Part shown: positions 34,330 through 44,884 of the stretch, piece after piece | How positions within the stretch are numbered: the first letter of the stretch is position 1 | Layout of the letters: every line of letters starts with the position of its first letter | Assembly: GCA_036924285.1 (NCBI GenBank) | Contig: JAYKYS010000006.1 | Location: forward strand, 21,860,001 to 21,924,000 | Direction of reading: 5' to 3' | Origin: Asterella californica | Taxonomy: Eukaryota; Streptophyta; Marchantiopsida; Marchantiales; Aytoniaceae | Length of the DNA: 64,000 bases | Position numbers and translations under genes: made by a program | The notes under the pieces: generated by a model | The model's database searches: none | What the model saw: only the letters and a program-made list of their open reading frames with translations | Told to the model about the DNA's origin: nothing

Positions 34330-35990
34330 AACTATCGAACGTCCCCCTCACCTAGGTAGTATATAAAAGAACTGAGAAACATAAACTGAACATTATGTGC
34401 ACGATAATGTAAATATGTATCAACTGAGATATTCAAGTTAAAAATACTGTTATTTAGAAATAGGTTAAAGCAGAGAGTGCTATAAAGATATGCTGTAAGA
34501 AGATTTTCCCTTAGATGGCTCTCTCACCGGTTAGGTGAGCCTTTAAAGACATGGGGTGGAGATGCTGTTAGAGAGTTGTTTCTTTAGTGGAGCTTTACTA
34601 GCTCTTACTCGGATTAATAAACCAGCCCCTGAAGTAAACTCCATGTCGAGGAGTTTTGACAGCTGTATATTCCGTTCAGAAAGGATACTTCGGCGAGCTA
34701 CAGTAGATGTAGAGAGTTCAAATCAGAATCTTGAAATGTGTTGACTGCGCTAGAGACATTGTTTCTATATTAATATATGATGTGTGGAGACTGCGCTAGA
34801 GACATTGCATCTATATTAGTATATCATGTGTGGAGATTCTGAACTTCTTCTAACATCACTTCATAAAGTTGATGTATAGTTATAAAATGATAAATACCTG
34901 TAAATTAAAAATTAACCTATAGACCTAAAATCGAAATAGTATAATATTATATTGTAATAAATAAATATGGCGTTGCATATAACTTTGTAAGTTTGTACTT
35001 TTATGAAGACTTATACCCGAGTTTTACAGTAACTCACTAGTACCTAACAATGTGTCAATTGATCAAGTATATGACATAGTAAGTTCATGTAAAAAGGACA
35101 AATTTGAAATTCTAAAGAAGTCTTATAAACATTTTTAGAGATGGGTACCCTTTTCTCTCATACCTCACACCATGTACACTTGAGTAACTGCGACCGGTTT
35201 TCTCAGTCATGAGCACCAGAAAGGTCAGCAGATACGAAATATTCTGAGCTACAAAAGCGCGAATTATGAACTATGAACTATGAACGAGCCTCACCGTTTG
35301 ATTTGTAGAAGTTGTTTATGTACAAGAGTTAATCTCCAAGTTACGATGGGGCAAACTTTACCATGACCGTAAATCTATTGTTGCTCTTGTGGTTTGATGG
35401 CGCGGCCCGCTATGTTCTTGGATGCTGCGCGACCTTCACAGTCTGGCAACAAGATGTCAATCACACTTTTGACACACGGAGCGGTTTTCTACGCACGACT
35501 GTTCGCATCCAGGTCTCAATTGCAAGTTGCACCTCACACAGCCGGCAAATCTTGTCATCCAACAGCACAAAGAAGCGCCAGAAGCGCTTCGGAAAACGCT
35601 GGAGCAGACCCTCTTGAACAACAATGTGATATCTTTGTGATGGAGGCTTGCATAAGTATAGAAACGAAAGAAAGGACGTCGTTGGCCCACTCTTGATTCC
35701 AGTGTCCTGCAGAAATCTTCTCCAGTTTGCTTTCCATAGATACTTTTCTCTTCCTTCTGTTGCCTTGTTGTTCTTCGGTAAAAGAATATAGTGAGTTGTG
35801 AGAGGATTTGAGACAACTAAGTTTACGTGTACGTACTGTTGTCTTGCTATTCTCGTCTTCTAGGTGCAATTGCAAGAGTGAAATTTGAGTTCCGTTGCCG
35901 CTAGGTCTACTTTCACGCTATCTTGATTGTATCTAGACAGTCTGAGCTGCGGCTAAGTTCAGGATTGTTGCGTTTATTCCGATCAAAGAA
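34330..35990. other. Spacer upstream of the 410-residue gene
   Basis: Contains a 49-bp tandem duplication at about 34743-34840 (GACTGCGCTAGAGACATTG twice). 34650-34740 is related to 24500-24610. Overlapping frames on both strands at 35363-35875 have no family resemblance; the part near 35996 is presumably promoter and 5' leader. A possible splice acceptor (TTCTAG) lies near 35863. Confidence 0.45.
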
Positions 35991-35995
35991 CCACC

Positions 35996-37228
35996 ATGGA
36001 CTGGTATGAGAGATTGGTATCAGCTCGACCCACGATACTCAGGAACTGGAACTTACCAACCACTATAAGTGGACCGGAATTAAGCGTTATGGCTGATGCT
36101 CTTCACACTGATGAAGCAGGATACAAGAATAGCGTCAACTTATGCAGATTTTGTAAGTGCCTGTATGCGACTGCGAAGATGGAGGCGGAAGGAAAAGCAG
36201 AATGTGGCGAGACCGAGGAGTTCCATAAGTTTTATAAACTGTTGTACACTACAGTGGAGATGTTCTTGACAGATGTACCCTGTCTCAAAACCTCCCCTCA
36301 TACGAGTGAAACGCTACTATACTCTTTGGGATTCCTGGTGGACCTTGCAAAAGTCGTGTTGGCATCGTTAGATGCTTCTGCAAGTCCAGAACGAATTAGA
36401 AACGCCAATTACATCGTAAGAGCTTTGTGCAAGGCACTCGATAGGGATACTTCATTTCACCAGATGCATGAGTACATTCCACTCCCGAGCGCACTGATAG
36501 ACGGCCCGAGACGATATGTTACCTGCAAATCTTTCCCAACGTCGGCTGACGCTTTTTTCAGTCCTGCCAAGCGCAGAAAGATCACACCCGGAGCTCCTGT
36601 CAATATGTCCAGCTTCTGTAGATGTTTTGAGTGTGGACTACGTTCGCCGGAGTCTCATCTGTGGATCAAGTGCTTGGTAGAGTATTTTGGCAGGGGTTGT
36701 CCAGGAAATGGTTCAAACACTAGTGGATTTGAGAATGTGAAAACTCTGCTGCCTCAACTTCATAATTTACCAATTGAGCTAACAGAAACAGTCTTGCATT
36801 TGTTTTCAAGGATGACTGAGTATCTGAGAGATGACCTTCGGAGCAACCTCTTACATCCATTTATGAAGTTTATGAAAGGTTTGAGCTCGAGGTGCGAACA
36901 GGAGCTTGACGAACAGCGTATTGAGGTTTACGTGATGATCTTGAAACACGTCCGATCTTTACTGAGTTTCTTTCTCCCCGGAGAGGTGGGTCAGACCATT
37001 GTTCGCGATCTTGAGAGTCAGATTCAGCGGAAGCTGTTAAGTTTTATGTCAGCTGAAAATGACGCTCTGTCTGAATCGTCGCCGGGTTCATTGATGGTGT
37101 GTGAAGAAGTATCTTCGGCAAAACCCAACCCACCTGGTCGACGCATCTTGGAAAGGACAGCTCATTGGTTCAAATTTCCATTCCATTTCAAAAAGATTCA
37201 TCACGATGCGATACAAGAGTCCTCATGA
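35996..37228 (+). CDS. Conserved-looking hypothetical protein, 410 residues, single exon
   Basis: The longest uninterrupted frame in the window, in better coding-like composition than its flanks. The start sits in a strong plant context (ACCACCATGG). The product appears soluble: no signal peptide and no transmembrane segment. It is mostly helical with many Leu/Val-rich amphipathic stretches, such as residues 104-125 (LLYSLGFLVDLAKVVLASLD) and 246-350. A Cys-rich patch, FCRCFECG, is at 207-214. A basic motif, SPAKRRKI (189-196), could be a nuclear localisation signal. The C-terminus is basic and aromatic (HWFKFPFHFKKIHHD). I do not recognise the family; helical-repeat scaffold proteins are one possibility, without evidence. 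Neighbours are transposon remnants, so the context gives no role. It could be a lineage-specific gene or an uninterrupted transposon-derived gene. Confidence 0.7.
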   Translation: MDWYERLVSARPTILRNWNLPTTISGPELSVMADALHTDEAGYKNSVNLCRFCKCLYATAKMEAEGKAECGETEEFHKFYKLLYTTVEMFLTDVPCLKTSPHTSETLLYSLGFLVDLAKVVLASLDASASPERIRNANYIVRALCKALDRDTSFHQMHEYIPLPSALIDGPRRYVTCKSFPTSADAFFSPAKRRKITPGAPVNMSSFCRCFECGLRSPESHLWIKCLVEYFGRGCPGNGSNTSGFENVKTLLPQLHNLPIELTETVLHLFSRMTEYLRDDLRSNLLHPFMKFMKGLSSRCEQELDEQRIEVYVMILKHVRSLLSFFLPGEVGQTIVRDLESQIQRKLLSFMSAENDALSESSPGSLMVCEEVSSAKPNPPGRRILERTAHWFKFPFHFKKIHHDAIQESS

Positions 37229-38110
37229 TCATGGGCTCTTTGTAAATCTGGATTCCCGAAAGTGCTGCAAGGTGATCCAGCCCAGCATCTCTTTAGTAGA
37301 TTTAGGAAAACTTCTAACATACTGTATAGCTTCAAGAGCGATGTAACTCATTTGAGGAGCAAGTAGAAATCTTTACACTTTCGCATTGACATCACGGGGT
37401 ATTATATATCAAACTTCAACTCGTGAACAGTAATTTTGCTTCAATGTCCTCACATGCATTCCGAGTCAATCAGGAACTTCCTGCTATACATGTAAGCTGC
37501 AGAGCTGAGTCATTAGTTGAATACTTAAGCATTTGTATAAAATGTTCTTCCAACCTTCACCCAACTAGCTATAGAACGGCGTTAGTCAGAATCTTGATGC
37601 CTCGAGAATTCACCTACAACTGATCTTCTGATTTTTGAGCCTGACGCGTGTATGAGGCTTGCTACAGTTTAGTTCGACTGCCATAAAGGTTCAGGTTTAC
37701 TCATGCCGGTAAATTTGCGAAGTTCGGAGTTCTTTCAGCAGTTTCCAGTCCAGTAGTTCAATGAAACAGTTACCTCGGACAAGAGCTGATATCCATGTGT
37801 TTATTTTGGCACATCTAGACGTCTAAACGCTCATGTTGCATTGACTCACAGTTTTCTCCTTCCTTCCCCTCTGTTGGGTCTCTTCGTTTCTACCCTTTTT
37901 CTTCAGTTTTCCTTCACTCTCAGTTCTCCTTTTGTTCTATATATAGATGGGCCTCTTATATTGGATTCGCACTCAAACCTTTTCCTTGTCAAATGTCCCC
38001 TATGCTCCTCTTCTGTGTACCTTCTTACTAGACACGATCTGTAGGTGACATATCTAGTGTACTCTTAGCTCGTTGATTTGCTGGAAACTACGTAGATGTT
38101 TAGAACAAAA
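37229..38110. other. 3' flank of the 410-residue gene and spacer
   Basis: No gene seen. The frame at 37841-38044 is a pyrimidine-rich stretch coding Leu/Phe/Ser-rich sequence and is not convincing. Confidence 0.4.
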
Positions 38111-38112
38111 AT

Positions 38113-38470
38113 TTACTCGACCGCGCCCTTAATAAGTCTGGAGGACTTGACTCAACCCTTCTTAAGATCGTCTTACTTGACTACATCCTTAACAGCGAAT
38201 AGCAGGTCCTGCATGTCTAATTGCCATGTCATTTAATGTGACCTGTGCATGGCAGCAGCCAGCCATGTATCTGTACAAAAAGCTCAATTTAAAATGTACT
38301 TATAGCAGATTATCCATCTATTAGATCTCTTACTTATCTTGTGCAGTGACCACATGATGGTGGACCTGCTGTTCTCGTCAGAAAGTGCGATGAAGTAAGA
38401 AAGTCTTAAGATGGGCGGAGTCAAGTCTCGAAAACGTACTAAAGGTGCAGTCAAGGAAATCTCTTTATTT
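38113..38470. mobile_element. Fold-back element with about 65-bp imperfect inverted ends
   Basis: The left end contains GACTTGACTC, CTTCTTAAGA and CTTACTTGACT (38140-38200). The reverse complement of 38385-38460 contains GACTTGACTC, CATCTTAAGA and CTTACTT in the same order and spacing. Roughly 80% of positions agree by eye. The interior is AT-rich and non-coding. Confidence 0.65.
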
Positions 38471-38737
38471 GAAACCACTATTACCTTATGCTTGAGAACT
38501 GTATCGTAATCGTATACATAGCAGTGGCCTTTAAGTTCTGGATGAGACGCATCTTTTACGCACATCTGTACGACAGAAGTAGGGCGTGGACGCCCTTAGA
38601 GGTTTTTAGGGAAAACTTTTCCTCCCGAATATATTAACCCTAATCGCGAAACCACGAGTTCCCGCGATAGAACACGAGAAAGAAGAGAGAGTCCTCTCAT
38701 GTGAACAATGTGAACAATACCTCAAGGGATAGATAAT

Positions 38738-38775
38738 ATTATTATTTATTATTTATTTATTTATTTATTTAAATT
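38738..38775. repeat. ATTT/ATT microsatellite
   Basis: Run of ATTATT then repeated ATTT units in AT-rich DNA. A degenerate family H member (GAAGGGTTAGG, then ATAAATTAAA) lies just after, at about 38820-38865. Confidence 0.8.
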
Positions 38776-39275
38776 TTGGAAGAGAAAAATATACAAAGAG
38801 CTTTAATTCAGGTTCTAATATTCTTCTGGGAAGGGTTAGGTTATAAATTAAATTATTTTTTATTCATGAAAGACATAGGTTTTTATATCAAAAAAGTATT
38901 ATTTTTGTGTGAGTTATTTATGGATTTTTGTTATTCAAACAACCATGTGTAATCAGATTACCAAGTGGATTTTAATTTTAGTAATATAATTTAACACTTT
39001 AAAGTTAGTGAAACAACTTTAGAGAATTTTGTCACAAGTAACAAGTTGCAAATCTAGTCGAACATCACTTTTCCTCGTGACTTTGCTATTTAGTAAAATG
39101 TATTTTTTACTAAATTCTTTTAAGATTTTTGTCAGTCAATTACCCATGATTAATTTGGTGGTTTGTTTAAACGTTTGTTTTTTCTTCCGTTTTCTTAGAA
39201 GTGCAATTTGGATGCATATATGGCATGAAGATTTCTTACTTTGCGTTAGGTCACTCTTGCGAAATATGTAAAGCG

Positions 39276-39533
39276 TGTTAGAATACATACAGTATGAAAG
39301 CACCTATGCAGTAACAGGTTCAGGATATTAGGTGGTGATCTCTCGTAAGGTCATCAAGACCAAGACCCAGACTATATTATTCAGGCCCAAGGTCATTATA
39401 CATTAAGTAATTCATTTGCCTGGTTCAGCCTACACTCTCTCTCAAGGAGCTCTCTCTCTCTCTCACTCATATTGTCTTGATGCCGTGATATAAGTTTGTC
39501 TTAGTCTATTATGGCACTAGTTCATTTCCAACA
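39276..39533 (+). mobile_element. 5' LTR of a Ty1-copia element, 258 bp
   Basis: Begins TGTTAGAAT and ends TTTCCAACA, the usual copia TGTT...AACA ends. It is followed at once by a primer site and then gag. It contains a CTCTCTCTCTC run near 39450. No second LTR was found downstream; the internal region is interrupted by a CACTA remnant. Confidence 0.85.
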
Positions 39534-39545
39534 TGATATCAAAGC
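39534..39545 (+). promoter_or_regulatory. Degenerate tRNA-Met primer-binding site
   Basis: TGATATCAAAGC directly after the LTR differs at two positions from the copia primer site TGGTATCAGAGC, which is seen intact at 63621. Confidence 0.85.
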
Positions 39546-39719
39546 TTTGCTTTGTTGATGCACTAGCACAATAGCATAGGCACTAGGTAGGCCTTCGGTC
39601 CTAAGGTGTGAGCAGTTGGAGGACACTTCAACGGCTATGAGGAGGACGCTCCACGCACTGTGATCATGTACCCTTGCTACCATAACTTTGCAGTTCAAGC
39701 GACCAACCCGGTACAGAAT

Positions 39720-40305
39720 GTCTGCCCCCTTTGACACCAAAGACTGGGTGAAGTTTGACGGTACTTACTTCACACTATGGAAGCACAAGATGACCTTGCG
39801 ACTCAAGGTCCATGGTGTGCTTGACATCGTGGATGGGAATGCGTGAAGACCGCGCATCACGACACCTGAGGGTACTGCGGTACTCGTTCTTCATCCTGCC
39901 ATAGGCCTCGGTAGTATCACGGACTGAGATCAACGTGACGTAAATGCACTCACGGTAATCAATGAATGCTGCGAGAATAGTGTGGTATGACATATTATGT
40001 CCTGCACCACGTCAAACGAAGCATGGACTACCTTGATCAGACACTTTGCTGGTCAAGACATGGTGACCAAGATGCATCTCAAAGAGAAGTTTCGGGTTCT
40101 AAAGATGAAATCCAATGAGATAGTTATTCAGCACGTCAACAACTTCAAGTCCCTCCTCCAACAGATGACTTCTGCTGGACTAGTAGTGGACAACGAGGAG
40201 CAAGTCCTCGCGTTGATGAGTAGCATGCGCAACAACTACCAGCTCTTTCTGCAGACGATGAGAACCAGTCCAAATCTCCCACTACAAGACCGTATGATCA
40301 GATAG
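39720..40305 (+). pseudogene. Copia gag remnant (UBN2-type)
   Basis: The N-terminal part reads DTKDWVKFDGTYFTLWKHKM and LRLKVHGVLDIVDGNA, then TGA. After a frame change it continues ALTVINECCENSVV, then SCTTSNEAWTTLIRHFAGQD and LKEKFRVLKMKSNEIVIQHV, and ends near 40305 (NYQLFLQTMRTSPNLPL). This is the usual order of plant copia gag. The zinc knuckle, protease and pol are absent. The sequence turns into unrelated DNA and a CACTA remnant after about 40310, so the element is broken. Stops in the first third make it non-functional. Confidence 0.9.
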
Positions 40306-40629
40306 AGCACAAAAGGATCTGTTTGTAACGTAGTTTTCTACAACTTATACATATTCTTTGGATTATAGTAAGCTTTAACTTTGAATAGAGGGAGTACAAG
40401 GTCACTTGTGCTAGAAGAGTAGATATAGAAACATTTGGGTTGAAAGATCAAGATTTGAAGCCAACTTGTTCAAGCCACATACCTGCACAACCATATACCC
40501 AATGTATTCTTGGACAAAAAACACGTTATACGACAGCGAGGTTAGATTTCATCATGTTTTTGCGTTGAATGAAAAAAACTCCATACGATTGAGCAAAACT
40601 GTCCTCGATCTCTATCTCCATCATCATCT

Positions 40630-42190
40630 TCTCACTCCATGTCTTCCGCGGATGAGGATGATAATGATCATGGTCATGAAGAAGCGAACGTCATGTTACA
40701 ACATGAAGAAGAGAGTGCAGCCGAGTTTTTCCAAGAGTGTTTCGGTCTAGAGAGATGTAACATAGGAGATAATGACGAAGAGGTATTTCATGAAAGCATG
40801 GATGATGGAGGAGCACATGCCACAAATAAAGCATAGCAATATGTTCAACAAGAGGCTCGCATACCAATATATACTAGAGCTAAGTGCATCAGCCTTTCTT
40901 ACTTCCTTTTGATATTGAATTTGCAAGTGCATTTTTCTAGCAGCAATCAACTCATCAATACCATGTTTCGTTTGCTCAAAGATAAGATTATACTCGTAAC
41001 GAGCAATATCCTTAGCTCAAGACAAGAAGTCAGATCTATGTTGAAGATCATTGGGATGGAGTACAACATTATGCATGCATGTCCAAATGATTGTGCTCTT
41101 TTTCAGAACGAGTATGCAGAGCTCATTTCATGTCTTGTGTGCAACGAGGAGAGATACAGATCTGAGACACAATGATCTCGTGTACCAGAAAAGGTAAAAA
41201 GTCCTAGTCATATTATTACTCTAGATCTTCACACATGTCATGATCTACACTTGGATATAAAAGTCGTGCGTAATGTTATATAACTTGCACGAGTCCAAGC
41301 ATGACACTAGCTAACAAGGAATATGTTTTTTCAAGTACTACGTTGGTTTTCACTCATCCCATTTGTGTTGTACATGTATCGATGTAAGACATGACAGAAT
41401 TGATGACATGGTATGAAAAGAATCGATCTGCAGACGGTGCGGTGAGACTTATGATCTACTTTCTACTCATGATCAAATGGAGAGCATGTGACCAGAGTTC
41501 AAACAAGACTCACTTGAGTCTTGTTTGAAGAGACGTAAATTTTCAAGACGTAAATGACTTGAGTCATTTACATCTTGGATTGACATTAGATGGAGTTTTA
41601 TCACACAAGACAATGACGTAACATTGACATGATAAGTTGTTTTGATGAATTATAATCTTTCTCCATGGTTGGCAATAAAAAAAGGTCATTTGTTTCTCTC
41701 GTTGGTGATTCCAAGTATACTCCAATATCATATACCACCTCTTTCTTGTGTTCTTCACAAATGAAGTACTTGTCTTTTTCACATAAAATCTGGTTTTTAT
41801 ATTGTTATGGGTGCACTTGCATGTTCAAGTCCTAAGCAATCAAGATTCTAGATACTTACTTGGAGCTACAGGTGGAAGAGCTTGATCAATTATGAAAAGA
41901 CATAGACGCTTATGATGAACGGACACACTTTCCTAGAAGTTCTAGGAGATTTTACATTGAAAACAATAACCATGTGGACCATGCATGATTCTCTGGTTGG
42001 GATATGTTTCAAGCTTACAAACAAAAGGTTATCATGCATGTCCCACATGTGGTCCTAACTTGCAAGCGATACATTCTTCACACCTACACAAAGTGATTTA
42101 CTTCGGATATATCAAATATCTACCTCTGAGGATCCGATGAGATAGGAGCGCGAGCGTGACAAGAGACGTATACCCTTGTGATGTTTGACT
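40630..42190 (+). pseudogene. CACTA (En/Spm) TNP2 transposase remnant
   Basis: An acidic N-terminal region (DEDDNDHGHEEANVM...EFFQECFG, 40639-40836) is followed by SMLKIIGMEYNIMHACPNDC and LISCLVCNEERYR (41036-41160), the first zinc-knuckle-like region typical of TNP2. Next come LRWFSLIP (about 41340), with MYRCKT and HGMKR equivalents interrupted by stops, TLKTITMWTMHD (about 41955), and GYHACPTCGPNLQAIHSSHL with KVIYFGYIKYLPLR (42027-42130). These match TNP2 order. Stops and frame changes are many. A pair of tight palindromes (41498-41577) interrupts the coding region. Confidence 0.88.
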
Positions 42191-42379
42191 TCTCATTGGC
42201 TGCAAACCTGACCTGCTGTTGAGAGTGGAGAGATGGACAAGAAGATGTCCAGGAGAGAGGCATCCTGCTCAAGAAATCACTTCAGAAATATTAAACATCA
42301 CAAAAATGCATCTTAGACAATACTAAGAAATAACTTCGAAAATATAAAAAATCTTTAAAACATTATTATGCACTGTGTA

Positions 42380-42934
42380 TCGCACTTGTGACGTAGATCA
42401 TCACAAACATCATTTATGCACAAAGTTTTTTGTGATGCAAAGTGAATCATAAAATTTGCAGCATAAAACACATCGTAAACTTTACGATGTCCATACAATC
42501 GCATATTGTCAATTTAAAATTAAATTATCTTCCACATTTGTGATACTAAACACATTGTAAGTGTTATGTAAAGAAAACCTCGTAAGTGTGATGCTGATAG
42601 AATCGCACTCTACTTTTAAACTATTTTCCATTAGACATTTGTGATGCGGAGTGAATCACAAGATTACGATTAAATTGTATCATAAAGAAAATATTCTAAA
42701 ATATCTTCTATATTAGATTTACGACGCTTTTTATATCACAACGTCTGTGATACGAAAATAATCATAATATTTGTGATGCTAATCGTATCATATTTGCGAT
42801 AGAGATCGTGATGCAAAGTTTACGATGAAAGCTTTAGCAAAAAAATTTGAATTGGTGGTACAACTCTCATCACAAATATCTTCACTAAATCCAGCGTTAT
42901 CTAGTATCACAGAATATCTCATTTTGTAGTAGTG
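42380..42934 (-). mobile_element. CACTA subterminal repeats and terminal inverted repeat
   Basis: The right end reads, on the opposite strand, CACTACTACAAAATGAGATA from 42934 inward, a canonical CACTA terminus. Inside it lie many short words in both orientations: TTGTGATGC, CATCACAA, TTACGATG, GTATCATA. These are the usual transposase-binding subterminal repeats. The matching left terminus was not found near 40310-40630, so the element may be left-truncated. Confidence 0.88.
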
Positions 42935-43600
42935 TAATTTGATCCTCTGCGGTATGTTTACGTGGTAGCGACTCTCAGATTTGGTAGACGATGCTCTTGC
43001 TACGTGCTTCGTCTTTGAGTCGTGGCTAGTTCCTGAGAATTTCAAAAGTCCAAAGTCCCACTGGGATCCGATCCTTGCTCATACGCGAGTTCCTCCGTGC
43101 ACGGTAGGTCCGTGCTCCTCCTTGATTGCCATGTGGTAAGTATTTACATGGTAGATCATGTAAGAGAGCAGTGAGCTCCACCCGATATATTCAAACGGGG
43201 TAACTAAAGACTTGTTAACCCCTCGTCGTACCACAGTTGTACCTCTCCTGGTTCGGTAGCTCGTTCTCTCTCTACATGGTAAAGAACTTTTCCTCACCCT
43301 CTTCCTCCTTTGCAAAAGGTTTTAGATAAAGCGAGGTAAGTATACCGACCCCTTTACGTCCCTTGATAACTTGCTGCCGAATCCTTGGATACAATACAAT
43401 AAAATAAAATAAACCCTTTAACACCAGACTTAGTTAAGAACCCCTAGAGAGGAATTCCCCCTGTTCTCCATCTGGTGGATATTTCCTACATCTTAACTAG
43501 CTCCCTAAATCCCAAGTTGCTCACTAAACATGTGCAATTACAGTACTTGGGTGATGAAAGTTCTAAGTTGATTCACTGAAAACAAAACAAAATACGGTTA
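42935..43600. other. Spacer right of the CACTA element
   Basis: Short minus frames (42788-43315) have basic products without motif. No continuation of copia gag or pol was recognised, so this flank is not clearly the other half of the interrupted copia element. Confidence 0.4.
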
Positions 43601-43604
43601 GAGG

Positions 43605-43730
43605 TCAATTTGATACAATATGGATCGTCACACTACTTCTTTCAAAAGGAAAGGTTAGGACATAAATTAAAAACAGTGTATATTTTTTCTCTTCCGAACT
43701 TGGAAGAGGATGAAATTGCAAGGGGGTCTC
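43605..43730 (+). repeat. Hairpin repeat family H, member 4 (weak)
   Basis: Hairpin A: CTCTTCC (43689-43695) with GGAAGAG (43702-43708), then GATGAAATTGC where strong members have GGTGAATATGC. Before it lies GGTTAGG, then ATAAATTAAA, the right half of hairpin B. Confidence 0.5.
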
Positions 43731-44389
43731 ACTACTGTTTAACTTCGTTGAATATCGCAATACGCGTAGTCCGAATGCTTGAAAACTTTGGAAGGCACCT
43801 TTCGCATATCTAAATGGAAGAAAAATTGGGAGGTTCAGTAGAATCAGTACCATTGTGCGTGAAATACTTAGACGTAAAGATTCAAAAGAGTTCACGAAAT
43901 TGCAAAGGAAATGTTTTAGATCTGTTCAAAAGTCTTAGGACACATACAATAACTGGTTCAATCATTATAACTTATGACCTTTAAATTTAACATACTTTTG
44001 TGAAAAGACTAGTAAGTTAAACACACTTATCCATTTAAATGTTTATGAATATGCATGCAATGTGCACTTCTGACCAAGGAGAAAAAAATAAGATGTTAAC
44101 ATAGCTCAGAAAAATATCACAAACCATTGGCTAACAATTGGGTTAGTGTTTACTGAAAAATGAATAGTGGAATAAAATGAGATTTTAAAACAAACTGAAA
44201 ATAAAGCTAAAACTAAAATCTCTGAATTTACACTACTAAATTTAACTACCTAAAATCAAGTCATGTTATGTGTAGTACTACACATGTTTGGTAAGGAGGA
44301 AAACCCATCAGTGTAGTACCTACAAGCACATACATGTTTTCATAAAATGTTCAGTCGACGATTCAATAAATTTTATTTAAAAACCTTTA

Positions 44390-44450
44390 CCTTATTTCCT
44401 AACTCCTCCAAGAGGAAGAGTTAGGAAATAAATTAAAATGCATGCGTATT
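44390..44450 (+). repeat. Hairpin repeat family H, member 5 (hairpin B only)
   Basis: Perfect 14-bp arms: TTATTTCCTAACTC (44392-44405) and its reverse complement at 44418-44431, followed by ATTAAAATGCATGCG. AT-rich, gene-free DNA flanks it (43735-44390 and 44440-44700). Confidence 0.65.
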
Positions 44451-44704
44451 GGATATCCCGACTTGGATATTAATGGTAATTAACGTATGTGGTGAAAGAT
44501 GTAAATCTAAACTACAATCTCACCAAGTATTGTGATCACGATGCCCAAATGAAATAGTATCATTTGTTCATTCTCACTACCAGCTGGTTCATTTTTATCC
44601 TATTCACTTAAAGTTGTCTTTTACACAGAAAAACCTGTAAAAGAAATGAAATTAGAAACATTGTATTTCATAATATGTAAACGATAAAGCATTTTAAGCG
44701 ATGA

Positions 44705-44880
44705 ATCTACCGTCTAAGAGTGCGCCCGATGCGGGCGCACTCTTAGACAGTGTAACTCAGGCGGTATATTCACCCATGTACACTTAGACAGTGTACATGG
44801 GGTATAATTTAGAGCTAACTCTTTTCTAAGAAAGGGTTAGCTTTAAATTATAGCCTCAATGATCTACTGTCTCCCGACAG
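44705..44880 (-). repeat. Hairpin repeat family H, member 6: cluster of stems
   Basis: Four consecutive stems. GTCTAAGAGTGCGCCCG (44712-44728) has a perfect 17-bp partner at 44732-44748 and a 3-base loop. CCCATGTACACT (44773-44784) pairs perfectly with 44790-44801. TATAATTTAGAGCTAACTC (44803-44821) pairs with 44834-44852 with two mismatches. CTGTC/GACAG lies at 44867-44880. The second and third are hairpins A and B of the family, read on the minus strand with TATATTCAC just outside A. Confidence 0.85.
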
Positions 44881-44884
44881 GAAT

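Noticed and set aside
35363..35875. Genes in overlapping frames on both strands upstream of the orphan gene
   Set aside because: Frames of 84-119 codons on opposite strands share the same bases, show no motif, and fit chance in a less AT-rich segment.
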